64,000 bases of DNA from an uncultured Clostridia bacterium (GCA_934167445.1 CAKPKJ010000001.1:62001-126000), one strand, 5' to 3'; numbered from the stretch's first letter, positions 18,039 through 26,369 are shown. Translations and numbers: made by a program. Notes: generated from the letters alone by a model not told the origin.

Positions 18039-18390
18039 AATTGAAGTAGAGGAATATGTAAGAACAAAAAATGGAGTTATTGACAAAGTAGATGCTTTAT
18101 ACGGAATGATAGCAAATACAGTGCATTTAGAAAAACAAAAATGGTTTGATATAAAAAATATAGTAAAACATAGTAAACAACTAATAGATTTAGTAGAAGT
18201 TGGAGATATAGTAAATGGAATGGAAGTATTAGATATATATAAGCCAAGAGACTTATGGGAACTAATAGAAATAAGAGTTGATAGTAGATATACAAATTTT
18301 ATTTTAGCAGAAGACGTAAAAACGATACTAACAAAAGAACAGTATATGGCTAATTGCTATAAAGTAGGAGGAGAAGATGAATGTATGTAG
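18028..18390 (+). CDS. Early phage protein, unknown
   Basis: A 120-residue soluble protein, mixed alpha/beta. It starts at ATG 18028 within the end of the preceding gene (GGAAGG upstream) and overlaps the methylase start by 10 bp. No family recognised. Confidence 0.5.
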   Translation: MNNKIEVEEYVRTKNGVIDKVDALYGMIANTVHLEKQKWFDIKNIVKHSKQLIDLVEVGDIVNGMEVLDIYKPRDLWELIEIRVDSRYTNFILAEDVKTILTKEQYMANCYKVGGEDECM

Positions 18391-18950
18391 ATATATATAA
18401 CACAAATAAAAAATATAACATAATCTATGCAGATCCACCGTGGAAATATAAAAGTAGAGCTAATCATAAAACAAGATTTAGGGGTGGAGCTTGTGGACAT
18501 TATGAACTAATGTCTATGGAAGAAATAAAAAAGTTGCCTATCAAGGAAATAGCAGATAAAAATTGTACGTTATTTTTATGGGTTACATTTCCGTATCTCG
18601 AAGAACAAATAAATTTATTTAAACATTGGGGATTTGAATATAAAACATTAGGCTTCAGTTGGCTAAAGCAAAATCCAAAAAATAAAAAGCTGTTTTTTGG
18701 AGTAGGATATTATGCAAAATCAAATTGTGAAGTATGTTTAATGGGTATAAAGGGTAAAATGAAGCCAATTAGTAATAAAATCTCAAGTGCAATATTATCT
18801 CCTAGACGAGAACATAGTCGAAAACCAGACGAAGCTAGAGAACGAATAGTTGAATTATTTGGGGATATTCCAAGAATAGAATTATTTGCAAGACAAACTG
18901 TAGAAGGTTGGGATTGCTGGGGAAACGAAGTAGGAGGAGAAAATGAATAG
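18381..18950 (+). CDS. MT-A70 family adenine methyltransferase
   Basis: A 189-residue N6-adenine methyltransferase. The catalytic DPPW is at 18-21 (YADPPWKY) and the AdoMet-binding C-terminal motif is near ELFARQTVEGWDCWGNE. Phages use such enzymes to modify their own DNA or RNA. It is encoded in the early operon with no visible restriction partner. Confidence 0.85.
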   Translation: MYVDIYNTNKKYNIIYADPPWKYKSRANHKTRFRGGACGHYELMSMEEIKKLPIKEIADKNCTLFLWVTFPYLEEQINLFKHWGFEYKTLGFSWLKQNPKNKKLFFGVGYYAKSNCEVCLMGIKGKMKPISNKISSAILSPRREHSRKPDEARERIVELFGDIPRIELFARQTVEGWDCWGNEVGGENE

Positions 18951-19464
18951 AAAATATTATAAGAGAACAAACAATATGAAAGAAAAAACAGCAGATGAAG
19001 TTATATTAACACCGATGTATGAAGGCGAAGTATATAAATATCATGAATGCTCAAATTGTAAAAAAGAAATATACTTTGAAGAAGATATATTTCAACCATT
19101 TCATTTTGAAGAAAATATAAAATATTGCCCATTTTGTGGAAAAGAAGTAATAAGATATGCAAAACCAAAATTTATAGAAGAAATAAATTGGAATTGGTTA
19201 GATGAATACGAATCTGTTGTAGAAAAAATGTATAGAGAATTAGAATATATAATTTATTGTAAGCTAGATAAAGAACAAATAGACAAATTAAAAGAAAAGT
19301 CTGCAAGAGGAATGGAATACTTTGGACAGAATAGATGGTCCTTTCCATATAGCAAAGGAACTATATGCGACATAATTCATCAAATAACGAGAACTAAAGT
19401 ACATTATACGGAAAAACGAAAACTTGAAAAAGAGTTTGGAGGTGTTTTAAGTGAAAGAAACTGA
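18943..19464 (+). CDS. Zinc-ribbon early protein
   Basis: A 173-residue protein with two CxxC pairs (CSNC near 33-36, CPFC near 62-65), a zinc ribbon, followed by a helical domain. ATG 18943 overlaps the methylase end by 8 bp. Function unknown. Confidence 0.5.
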   Translation: MNRKYYKRTNNMKEKTADEVILTPMYEGEVYKYHECSNCKKEIYFEEDIFQPFHFEENIKYCPFCGKEVIRYAKPKFIEEINWNWLDEYESVVEKMYRELEYIIYCKLDKEQIDKLKEKSARGMEYFGQNRWSFPYSKGTICDIIHQITRTKVHYTEKRKLEKEFGGVLSERN

Positions 19465-19648
19465 AGAGGCAGAAGAACTTGATGATGAAAATGTTGAAGT
19501 AGAAACAGATGTAAGTTTTAATATGCATTGGATTTGTCCTAAATGTAAAAATGATAATTACGAATATGATGTTCCAGCAGATGGATTAGTAGAATGTAAA
19601 TGTGAAAAATGCTCAAATACATACACATATTATAATTGTGTATATTAG
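19451..19648 (+). CDS. Small zinc-ribbon protein
   Basis: A 65-residue acidic protein with CPKC (about 31-34) and CKCEKC (about 48-53). GTG start 19451 follows GGAGG in the end of the preceding gene. Function unknown. Confidence 0.45.
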   Translation: MKETEEAEELDDENVEVETDVSFNMHWICPKCKNDNYEYDVPADGLVECKCEKCSNTYTYYNCVY

Positions 19649-19659
19649 GGGGTGTTATA

Positions 19660-19887
19660 GTGAAAGAAAATAGTAGAGAAGATAGAGTTAAAATATTAAA
19701 AATAGAATGTTATATTACAATAAATGACGAGAAAGAACCAATATTAAATATTGGTACAAGCTTTTCAAATATGGTAGAAAGTGAAGAATTTAAGTATTAT
19801 AATGATGAGTTACATAAAAATATCAGACCAGTTTTAAATGATTTAAAACAAATGTTACTAAACACATTAGAAATGGAGGAAGAATGA
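19660..19887 (+). CDS. Small early phage protein, unknown
   Basis: I choose GTG 19660, behind TTAGGGGG, over the upstream ATG at 19636 that overlaps the preceding gene. About 75 residues, acidic, mixed strands then a helix. Ends with ATGA overlap into the next gene. No family recognised. Confidence 0.45.
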   Translation: MKENSREDRVKILKIECYITINDEKEPILNIGTSFSNMVESEEFKYYNDELHKNIRPVLNDLKQMLLNTLEMEEE

Positions 19888-20456
19888 AAAATAGTATAGA
19901 AGAAGATATAAAAAATGCAGAACATTTTATAAAATCTATAAAAACAGATAAAGAGTATAAAGAAGAAAATGGCTGGCACGGATATTCCAATAAAGAAATT
20001 GTAGAGCTTGCTAGAATATTGCAACATATTTTATCAGCTTATAAAAGAGTATTAAAAGAGAACGAAGTTTTATTAAAAGAGAATGAAGAAATAAGAATAA
20101 AAAACAATGCAATAAAAAGAGAAAGTGAAGCATATGCTGAACACATGATTAGATTAGATAATAAATTAAATTTAGAAAAAGAAAAATCAAAATATGAATG
20201 GATTAGACAAAATTGTTTACCACAAGAATTAGTAAATAAGTTATATATTCCAATTCAAAAAGTAAAAGACAAGATAGAAAAAGAAATAAAATATCATGAA
20301 AAGAACATATTAGACATAGAAAATACAACTATGTTAAAGGGTAAAACAGCCAAAGAAGAAGCGGAAATTGAATTTAATAAATATGCAATAGTGGTTTTAA
20401 AAAAGATTTTACAAAAATTAATAAAAGAAAGAGAGGAAGAACACAATGGAAAATAA
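19884..20456 (+). CDS. Coiled-coil early protein
   Basis: A 190-residue helical protein. Its first 60 residues (EEDIKNAEHFIKSIK, then HILSAYKRVLKENE) resemble the start of the protein at 21785-22222, so the two are probably paralogues. Central coiled coil about 45-110. Unknown role. Confidence 0.5.
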   Translation: MKNSIEEDIKNAEHFIKSIKTDKEYKEENGWHGYSNKEIVELARILQHILSAYKRVLKENEVLLKENEEIRIKNNAIKRESEAYAEHMIRLDNKLNLEKEKSKYEWIRQNCLPQELVNKLYIPIQKVKDKIEKEIKYHEKNILDIENTTMLKGKTAKEEAEIEFNKYAIVVLKKILQKLIKEREEEHNGK

Positions 20457-20527
20457 ATATGCAAATACATTGTTGGAAAGAATTGTAAAACCTGTATAAA
20501 CCTATGCAATAAAAGAGGAGAAGTAAT

Positions 20528-20806
20528 ATGAATAAAATTATACATAGAATACTAGATAGATATTACGCAGATAAATTAATTAAAGAAATTATAGATAGCT
20601 TTAGATGTATTTATTATTTAGATTTTAAGACAGAGGAAAGTGAAAATAGGATTTGCTTATATGTTAAGAAACCAAAATATAAAAATACTGAATATGAAAA
20701 AGTAATACATTTTAAAATTGAAGAAGCAACAATACATTTAATAAGAATTGATGATACAAGAAGAGTTGTAAGAGAACGAATAGAAAAGTATTTAGATAAA
20801 GAGTAA
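20528..20806 (+). CDS. Early phage protein, unknown
   Basis: A 92-residue basic protein with alternating strands and a C-terminal helix. Start follows GAGGAG. No family recognised. Confidence 0.45.
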   Translation: MNKIIHRILDRYYADKLIKEIIDSFRCIYYLDFKTEESENRICLYVKKPKYKNTEYEKVIHFKIEEATIHLIRIDDTRRVVRERIEKYLDKE

Positions 20807-20820
20807 AGGAGGAATAGCTT

Positions 20821-21222
20821 ATGGAAGAAGAACAATTTAAAAATTATTATGTATTACCTAAAATCATTTTAGAAATAATGGATTGGTTATGTACTACTAG
20901 ATTTTATAATAAAACTTTTTTAGAAAGAAAAAAAGATTATGAAGATGTTAAAGAGAATTGGAAGTTTTGCGATTTTAAAGTATTACATGGAACACTTAAA
21001 AATCCTGAAATAATAAAAATTGGGGAAATACCTAGATATAAAGGCGACCATGAAAAATCATTAGTTATAAATTTAAAAAAGAAAGATTGTTGTTATTTAA
21101 CAAGAGGATATGCGACTGGATTATATGCATGTAAAGTTATTGCAAATAAATATTCTATACCAAAATATATGGAAAAAGATTTATATAATTTTATAAGTGA
21201 GTTTAGGAGGTGTTTTAAGTGA
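20821..21222 (+). CDS. Early phage protein, unknown
   Basis: A 133-residue protein starting behind AAAGGAGG; helical N-terminus, basic centre with a double cysteine (about 82-83). Overlaps the next gene by 4 bases. No family recognised. Confidence 0.45.
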   Translation: MEEEQFKNYYVLPKIILEIMDWLCTTRFYNKTFLERKKDYEDVKENWKFCDFKVLHGTLKNPEIIKIGEIPRYKGDHEKSLVINLKKKDCCYLTRGYATGLYACKVIANKYSIPKYMEKDLYNFISEFRRCFK

Positions 21223-21548
21223 AAGAAAATAAATTAAGTTTAAATGAAAAAATAAAAAGGTTTACAAATAATCATTTACCAAAAACTAGATTTTTACAAA
21301 TAGAATACAATGGAAAATTATACGAAATAAAATATCATAAAGCTTGTTTTTGGTGGCAAGATAAATTTTCAATAAAAGGATATATTAAAAATTTATATAC
21401 TAATCATTGGGAAGCAGATGAATGTAATGGAGGAAGCAGAATATTCATTTTAGGAAATGGAAGCGGTATTATTTATGGATTTTTTCCAAAAAGAAAAATG
21501 AAAAAACAATTATATGCAAGTGCAAAATATTGGCAACAATACAAATAA
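21219..21548 (+). CDS. Early phage protein, unknown
   Basis: A 109-residue very basic protein rich in Trp, Tyr and Lys, GTG start with GGAGG upstream in the preceding gene. The composition suggests nucleic-acid binding but nothing specific is recognisable. Confidence 0.4.
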   Translation: MKENKLSLNEKIKRFTNNHLPKTRFLQIEYNGKLYEIKYHKACFWWQDKFSIKGYIKNLYTNHWEADECNGGSRIFILGNGSGIIYGFFPKRKMKKQLYASAKYWQQYK

Positions 21549-21569
21549 AAAAAGAGGAAGGTACTTTAA

Positions 21570-21785
21570 ATGAAAGAAAGTGAAGAAATATTAATTAATA
21601 CTGATATAGATTATGGAATGATACGTTTGAGAAAACGAGGAAAATCAATTATAAAAATAGGAAATGAGAGATTAGGTGGAATAGATGTAAAAATAGAGGT
21701 TTCTACAAAATTTAATTGGTTACAAAAAAAGTTGTGGAAATATTTATTAAATATAGACATTGAAGATATTGAGGAGGAAGAGTAG
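21570..21785 (+). CDS. Early phage protein, unknown
   Basis: A 71-residue protein ending in an acidic tail; the stop codon abuts the GTG of the next gene. Ribosome binding site AGAGGAAGG. No family recognised. Confidence 0.4.
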   Translation: MKESEEILINTDIDYGMIRLRKRGKSIIKIGNERLGGIDVKIEVSTKFNWLQKKLWKYLLNIDIEDIEEEE

Positions 21786-22222
21786 TGGAAAATAGTGTAG
21801 AAGATATAAAAATATTAGAAGAGTTTATAGAAGGATTGAAACTATATAATATTAAAACTGGAGAAGATATAAAGCCAACCCAATTTGGAGAAGGACAAAG
21901 ATATGTTTATTCAAATGTATACTATGCAATTGACCATATTTTATCAGATTATAAAAGAGTATTAAAAGAAAATGAAGAGTTGAAAAAATCTAAAATAACA
22001 TATGAAAGAGTTAGAAATATACAAATAGAAAATAAAGAAATAGTAAATAAAAAATATATATCAAAACAAAAAATAAAAGAAGTTATCAAAGAATTAGAAG
22101 AAAATATTTATCGCATAAAAGAACAATATAGTAATGGTGGAGAAAATTGTAATACTGTATATCTTGAAAATTTAGCACAAGTAAAAATACTTAAACAAAT
22201 ATTAAAAGAAAGTGAGAAATAA
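21785..22222 (+). CDS. Coiled-coil early protein, paralogue of 19884
   Basis: A 145-residue helical protein with GTG start. Its N-terminal half, including ILSDYKRVLKENEELK, parallels the protein at 19884-20456, suggesting a duplicated early gene. Function unknown. Confidence 0.45.
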   Translation: MENSVEDIKILEEFIEGLKLYNIKTGEDIKPTQFGEGQRYVYSNVYYAIDHILSDYKRVLKENEELKKSKITYERVRNIQIENKEIVNKKYISKQKIKEVIKELEENIYRIKEQYSNGGENCNTVYLENLAQVKILKQILKESEK

Positions 22223-22912
22223 ATGAACGAGGAAGAAAAGAAAGCAATTGAAGATATGAATAGATTTGCAAATGGTATTGATATGAGTTGTGTAACTGCA
22301 AGACAAATGCAGATAATATTAAATTTAATAGAAAAAAAGAAAAATTGTATTAATATATTAGACGATGAGTTAAAAGAAAGAGATGAAACAATAAATAAAA
22401 AAGAAATAATAATAGAAAAACTACAAAAAGAAAATACAGAACAAAAAGCAGAGATAAAAAAAATAAAATATGACAATAAAACATTAAAAGAATTTGTAAG
22501 TGCAGTATTTAATGAAGAGCTGAACGATAAATATATAATACATTTAACGGACAAACAATACAATGCAGCAATAGAGAATGCACAAAATGATATAAATCAA
22601 AAATGGATTCAAAAAGTAAAAGAAATAAATAAAGGTATAAACAGTTTAATGCAAAGTAGAAAAAAATGGAAATATAGATATTATAAAATAAAGAATAAAA
22701 ATAAAGATTTACAAAAATCAGTGGAGCAGATATATGATGGTTATAAAGATATTAGGGAAATGGCTTTTTATTATTCAGACAAACTAGAACAACAGGAAAA
22801 AATAATAGATTTAATGTCAGAGAAAATATTTGAAGGAGGAATTGTATGGGACAACAAAGAAGAAGTTAAGCAATATTTTGAAAATAAAGCAAAAGAATTA
22901 TTAAATAAATAA
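22223..22912 (+). CDS. Long coiled-coil early protein
   Basis: A 229-residue, highly charged protein starting at the base after the preceding stop. Coiled coil about 25-95 and again 135-200. No catalytic motif visible. Unknown function. Confidence 0.45.
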   Translation: MNEEEKKAIEDMNRFANGIDMSCVTARQMQIILNLIEKKKNCINILDDELKERDETINKKEIIIEKLQKENTEQKAEIKKIKYDNKTLKEFVSAVFNEELNDKYIIHLTDKQYNAAIENAQNDINQKWIQKVKEINKGINSLMQSRKKWKYRYYKIKNKNKDLQKSVEQIYDGYKDIREMAFYYSDKLEQQEKIIDLMSEKIFEGGIVWDNKEEVKQYFENKAKELLNK

Positions 22913-22939
22913 AAGAGTATACTACAATAAGGTGGTAGT

Positions 22940-23143
22940 ATGAAAGAAAATGAGATAATAACAAAATGGAAACAAGGTTTAAGTAAAAATCAATTAGCAA
23001 CAATGTATAAAAGACAATACAATCAAGAAATAAAGATAATAAGAAGCACAGTAAGACATAGACATAATGGAAGATACATAAGCAATTATGAAGCATTAGC
23101 TTATGTTGAAAGGGTAATATATGAGTATTTAAGAAGGAAGTGA
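22940..23143 (+). CDS. Small basic protein, possible HTH
   Basis: A 67-residue basic protein. The segment GLSKNQLATMYKRQYNQE (about 14-31) could be a helix-turn-helix. Start ATG 22940 follows AAGGTGG. Role unknown. Confidence 0.4.
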   Translation: MKENEIITKWKQGLSKNQLATMYKRQYNQEIKIIRSTVRHRHNGRYISNYEALAYVERVIYEYLRRK

Positions 23144-23147
23144 AGAT

Positions 23148-23641
23148 ATGAATATAAAAGAAAAGATTGTCACGCTAATACCTAAAAAAACAGAAAGTGT
23201 AAAAGAAATAAAAGTTCCTGATCTAAAACAGTATTTAGTAAATGGTTATGAAGAAATAAGACAAGTAAAAAAGGAAAATATAGAGTTAGAGAATCAGTTA
23301 GAAGAAGAAAAGAAAAATAGACAGTTATATGAAGGAGCACTAGTAACATTATCAGAATTTCAACAAAGAGATAAAGATAATAAAAACGAAATTAATAGAC
23401 TTAAAAATAAAATAAAAGAAAAGGAACAAGAAATAAATAATATAAATTCACAACTTAATACATATAAAATTAAACAAATCGAATACGACAAAAGAGAAAA
23501 AATTTAAAAAATGAAATAAATGAGAATGTAAAAAGAAAAATAAATATATTAAAAGACAATATATGTAACAAGATAAAAAATACTAAAGGAAACTTAAGCA
23601 AAGACAAAGTTATAGACATTATATATAAAGAAGCGGAGTGA
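23148..23641 (+). CDS. Coiled-coil early protein with a frame break at an A run
   Basis: The frame from ATG 23148 encodes a long coiled coil and stops at 23507, right after a run of six A (23497-23502). The -1 frame continues to TGA 23639-23641 with the same Lys/Asn/Ile-rich character and a credible end, VIDIIYKEAE. One additional A in the run would join them (about 164 residues). Slippage, mutation or a base-call error are all possible; this break does not involve CGG. Confidence 0.4.
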
Positions 23642-23646
23642 TACAA

Positions 23647-23832
23647 ATGACAATAAATCATATATACAACATAGTAGTAAACACAATGAATAAATTAGGA
23701 AATATAGACTTCATAAGTTTTGATAAGAGAAAATATAATCAGCAACAATTAAATGAAGCATACAGGATTTTAGACAACCTTAAAGATGAATTAATAAGAG
23801 AAGATATAAAAAGGAGAAATACAAATGAATAG
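23647..23832 (+). CDS. Small early protein, unknown
   Basis: About 61 residues from ATG 23647, which has GGAG seven bases upstream; an in-frame GTG at 23638 is less likely. Helical. Overlaps the next gene by 8 bases. Confidence 0.4.
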   Translation: MTINHIYNIVVNTMNKLGNIDFISFDKRKYNQQQLNEAYRILDNLKDELIREDIKRRNTNE

Positions 23833-23962
23833 AGATAAACAAATACAAAAAGTAAATAATTTATATAATAGCATGTGTTGTTTAATAATATATGCAGATA
23901 AAGAAAGATTGAATTATACAACAAACAGACTCAAAGAAGAAATTGAAAAATTAAAGTTGTAG
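23825..23962 (+). CDS. Small helical protein
   Basis: A 45-residue ORF (ATG 23825, AAAGGAG upstream), helical and charged, with adjacent cysteines at 18-19. It is followed by AGGAGG for the ArpU-like gene. Confidence 0.4.
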   Translation: MNRDKQIQKVNNLYNSMCCLIIYADKERLNYTTNRLKEEIEKLKL

Positions 23963-23971
23963 GAGGTACGA

Positions 23972-24451
23972 ATGAACAAAAGTGAGTTAATAGAATTATT
24001 AAAGAACTACAAGGAAAATAAAGCTAAATTAAACATAAAATTAAAAGAGTTAAAGACAGAAAGAATAAAACTGAAATATGTAAATGATACTGAAACGAGT
24101 ATGACTGCAACATACGGAACTAATCAAGATATACATAGTAAAAACCAAATAAGCGATAAAGTTTCAAGAAGAATAGAAGAAAATGATAATAAAAGACTTG
24201 AAATAGAAAAACGCATAGAAACTTTAGAGGAAGAAGTTAGAAAACTAAGAGAAAAAGTAGAATCAGTTGATGACAGATTAGAAGGATTAAAGTTTAAGGA
24301 AAAAGAAATATTAGTGGCATATTATGTAGAAGGAATGACAGCAGAAGATATAGGAAATAGATTGTATTTAAAATTATTTAATCAGACCAGAAGTGATAGG
24401 CATATACAAAGAATAATAGAAAAAGCTACTGAAAAAATGATAAAATTCTAA
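23972..24451 (+). CDS. ArpU-like late transcription regulator
   Basis: A 159-residue protein: N-terminal coiled coil (about 20-110) and a C-terminal sigma-70-region-4-like helix-turn-helix (KEKEILVAYYVEGMTAEDIG near 112-131, then RSDRHIQRIIEKA). Proteins of this type sit immediately before the late operon in Gram-positive phages and activate it. The adjacent promoter carries three phased repeats that could be its binding sites. Confidence 0.7.
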   Translation: MNKSELIELLKNYKENKAKLNIKLKELKTERIKLKYVNDTETSMTATYGTNQDIHSKNQISDKVSRRIEENDNKRLEIEKRIETLEEEVRKLREKVESVDDRLEGLKFKEKEILVAYYVEGMTAEDIGNRLYLKLFNQTRSDRHIQRIIEKATEKMIKF

Positions 24452-24508
24452 ATGTCGTAAAAATGTCGTAAAAATGTCGTAGATTTATACAAAGATATAT
24501 AGTATAAT
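24452..24508 (+). promoter_or_regulatory. Late promoter with three 11-bp repeats
   Basis: ATGTCGT repeats exactly every 11 bp (24452, 24463, 24474), ending where a -35 box should be. A TATAAT box follows at 24503-24508 but no good -35 is visible, as expected for an activated promoter. Confidence 0.65.
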
Positions 24509-24514
24509 AACAAT

Positions 24515-24619
24515 AGTAAAAATGTAATCGTTCAGCGATGGACAAGCCCGAGATTACAAAAGTATTTATTATAAGTTTGTGTGTATTAAGAATAGATGTT
24601 TTAAATGTCTATTCTTTTT
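24515..24619 (+). ncRNA. Late leader RNA ending in a terminator
   Basis: From the late promoter, a folded leader: TGTAATC (24523-24529) with GATTACA (24552-24558), enclosing small hairpins, then an intrinsic terminator (24588-24596 with 24608-24616, T run). No reading frame. It is either an attenuated leader, needing antitermination for late genes, or a separate small RNA. The rest of the non-coding stretch to 24737 holds another 8-bp hairpin (24708-24715 with 24723-24730). Confidence 0.5.
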
Positions 24620-24737
24620 ATTATGCATTATTACCAGTATGCTAGGTAACTGATAATACAGATTCTTTTGGAATACATAAAAGCAACTCCTTTAAAGATT
24701 TTATAACAAGAACTTTCCTAGCAAGTTCTTTATTTAT

Positions 24738-24824
24738 GTAAGATTAATTCAAAAGGTTTGAAACTTGCCTGCTAAGCAATGTGTACCAAAACGGTATGGG
24801 GTTCGTGTCCTCAGTCTTACGCCA
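24738..24824 (+). tRNA. tRNA-Ser-like gene (anticodon GCT), atypical
   Basis: Acceptor GTAAGAT/GTCTTAC with discriminator G and encoded CCA; anticodon loop CTGCTAA giving GCT; extra arm with TACC/GGTA stem, as in tRNA-Ser; T-stem TGGGG/CCTCA. Weak points: 3-bp D stem, mismatch at the first anticodon-stem pair, and T instead of A at T-loop position 58. Phage-encoded; may be degenerate or specialised. Confidence 0.6.
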
Positions 24825-24851
24825 ATAATTTATAAAGAAGAAGGTGTACAT

Positions 24852-24998
24852 ATGAACAATCAAGAAAGAGTGGAAAAGTATAAAAAAGAAAACTGCAGCA
24901 GATGTAAAAACAGAAAAGAATTTGAATGTGATATAAGAGTATTCCAAAGTAAAGACGCAATATGTACAAAGTGCATAAATTATGAACGAGAAGATTAA
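24852..24998 (+). CDS. Small Cys-rich protein
   Basis: A 48-residue protein from ATG 24852 with two CxxC pairs (CSRC, CTKC), a zinc-knuckle layout. The ribosome binding site is GAAGGTG. It follows the tRNA-like gene by 27 bp. Unknown. Confidence 0.5.
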   Translation: MNNQERVEKYKKENCSRCKNRKEFECDIRVFQSKDAICTKCINYERED

Positions 24999-25113
24999 CT
25001 ATGCTAATTGTATGATAAGAAAATGTGAGCAATGCAGATATTATGAGTATTGCTTCAAATATAAAGTAAAGAAAAAAGGAGGTAATTATCATGCTAGTAA
25101 AAGCAACAGATAA
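24982..25113 (+). CDS. Possible small Cys-rich protein
   Basis: A 43-residue frame overlapping both neighbours, with CEQC and a further Cys pair typical of phage zinc knuckles. Translational coupling would be needed. Weakly supported. Confidence 0.25.
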   Translation: MNEKINYANCMIRKCEQCRYYEYCFKYKVKKKGGNYHASKSNR

Positions 25114-25333
25114 ATATGAAAAATTAAACATAAAAGATTTAGAACTAAACAAAATACCAAAGAAGGGTGAAATATTTGAAGTATCAGAAAAAAGATATAA
25201 AATATTAACTAAAGAAAACGAATATCACGAGATATTTGTAGAAAAAGTAGAAGAAGTAAAAGAAATAGAAACAGCAACTAAAAAAGTAAAGAAAGAAACA
25301 GCTGTGAAAAAGAATAGAAAGAAAACTAAATAG
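25091..25333 (+). CDS. Small basic phage protein
   Basis: An 80-residue protein: short beta-rich first half (LVKATDKYEKLNIKDLELNK) resembling small phage proteins encoded before terminases, then a Lys-rich tail. Good AAAGGAGG site. Role unknown. Confidence 0.5.
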   Translation: MLVKATDKYEKLNIKDLELNKIPKKGEIFEVSEKRYKILTKENEYHEIFVEKVEEVKEIETATKKVKKETAVKKNRKKTK

Positions 25334-25335
25334 TT

Positions 25336-25654
25336 ATGACATATAGAGATAATCCTGAGATAGAAAAGAAATATAAAAGCAAAAGATGGCAGAGCTTAAG
25401 AAAGCAAAAGTTACTAATGACAAACGGTTTATGTGAAAGATGTTTAAAGAAGCGGAATATATAATTCTGCTGTAATAGTGCATCATAAAGAATATGTTAC
25501 TGATTTAAATTATGAAGATGATAATATATTTTTTAATATTGATAACTTAGAATGTTTATGCAAAGACTGTCATAACAAAGAACATTTTAGCAGTAGCGAA
25601 GAAGAATATATATTCGATGAGAATGGAGATGTAGTAAAGAATGAATTTAAATAA
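25336..25654 (+). CDS. HNH endonuclease, frame broken at CGG (C25453)
   Basis: HNH nuclease of the type next to terminase in cos phages, where it aids end cutting. From ATG 25336 the frame gives 39 codons through TNGLCERCLKK, then CGG and a stop. Skipping C25453 gives GGA-ATA-TAT and 66 more codons containing VHHKEYV, an Asn-Leu-Glu-Cys-Leu-Cys segment, and CxxCH, i.e. the complete HNH fold with its two zinc CxxC pairs. Each half alone would be inactive. Joined length 105 residues, typical. Confidence 0.8.
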
Positions 25655-25897
25655 CAAAAAAAGTATAGATATACAATTAAATATAGAAGCGGAAGAAACG
25701 ATAAAAAATTAGAAAAGATAAAGCAATTATTACAAGATATAATAGAATTAGATGAAACAATATACAATAAAAAATATAAATATTATAGACATAAAGATGG
25801 AAGTGTATCAACATGTCTAGAAATAGAAATTAATATCAAACAAAAGATAATCATAAGAAGTAGCAATCCCCCCTGTATCCATTCCACACTGTGCTAA
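25641..25897 (+). CDS. Small phage protein with a frame break at an A run
   Basis: ATG 25641 overlaps the HNH gene end. A run of seven A (25656-25662) shifts the frame; with one additional A the frame continues as a basic, Tyr-rich protein of about 85 residues to TAA 25895-25897. Without it the product is 23 residues. The end runs into the GC-rich candidate cos region, so the C-terminus is doubtful. Unknown. Confidence 0.3.
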
Positions 25898-25960
25898 TGG
25901 GAGAACGGTGGGTGGGGGTTCGAAAAATACACAAGTTAATCCATGCGAGGGGTGTAGGTA
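25868..25960. other. GC-rich stretch, candidate cos region
   Basis: C6 at 25868-25873 faces a G-rich block (25907-25918, GGTGGGTGGGGG) in the short gap between HNH and terS, the usual place of cos in HK97-type Firmicute phages. No cleavage site can be read directly. Confidence 0.35.
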
Positions 25961-25973
25961 AGGAGGTGTAGAT

Positions 25974-26369
25974 GTGGAAGAAGAAAAAAGTAATTTACGT
26001 GAAAAATTAAGCGGTCAGGCACTTATAGAAAAAAATCAAAAAATAAGAAAAGAAACTAATAAATTAAAGAAATTATTCAAAGAATTACCAAACAATAAAA
26101 AGAAAATGGCAGAAAAGCTAATTGAAAATGCTTCTTTTATGTCTATAACGCTTGATGAACTTAAAGAAGATATAAAATTATACGGAGTAAAAGAAACATA
26201 TGTAAATGGCAAAGACCAATTTGGATTTAAAGAATCAATAGAAAGTAAAACATACAATACAATGGTAAAAAACTATATGAATATCATAAAACAATTAAAT
26301 GATATGTTACCAGCGGAAAAACAAGTTGATATAGACGATGAATTTGAAAGATTTAATGGTGGAATATGA
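25974..26369 (+). CDS. terS: Terminase small subunit, P27 type
   Basis: A 131-residue DNA-recognition subunit of the packaging motor. GTG start 25974 follows AAGGAGGTG. The helical N-terminus and the C-terminal YMNIIKQLNDMLPAEK segment fit the P27 family. It overlaps terL by 4 bp. Confidence 0.75.
   Translation: MEEEKSNLREKLSGQALIEKNQKIRKETNKLKKLFKELPNNKKKMAEKLIENASFMSITLDELKEDIKLYGVKETYVNGKDQFGFKESIESKTYNTMVKNYMNIIKQLNDMLPAEKQVDIDDEFERFNGGI

Noticed and set aside
20446..20499. 17-codon ORF between 20446 and 20499
   Set aside because: Overlaps the end of the preceding gene, very short, no conserved feature; not supported.
23636..23641. GCGGAG at the end of the 23148 gene as a CGG site
   Set aside because: The frame there is GCG-GAG, so CGG is not in frame; that gene is broken at an A run instead.
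24620..24737. A second tRNA upstream of the tRNA-Ser-like gene
   Set aside because: Some pairing segments exist (TATTA/TAATA) but no anticodon arm or T-arm could be built.
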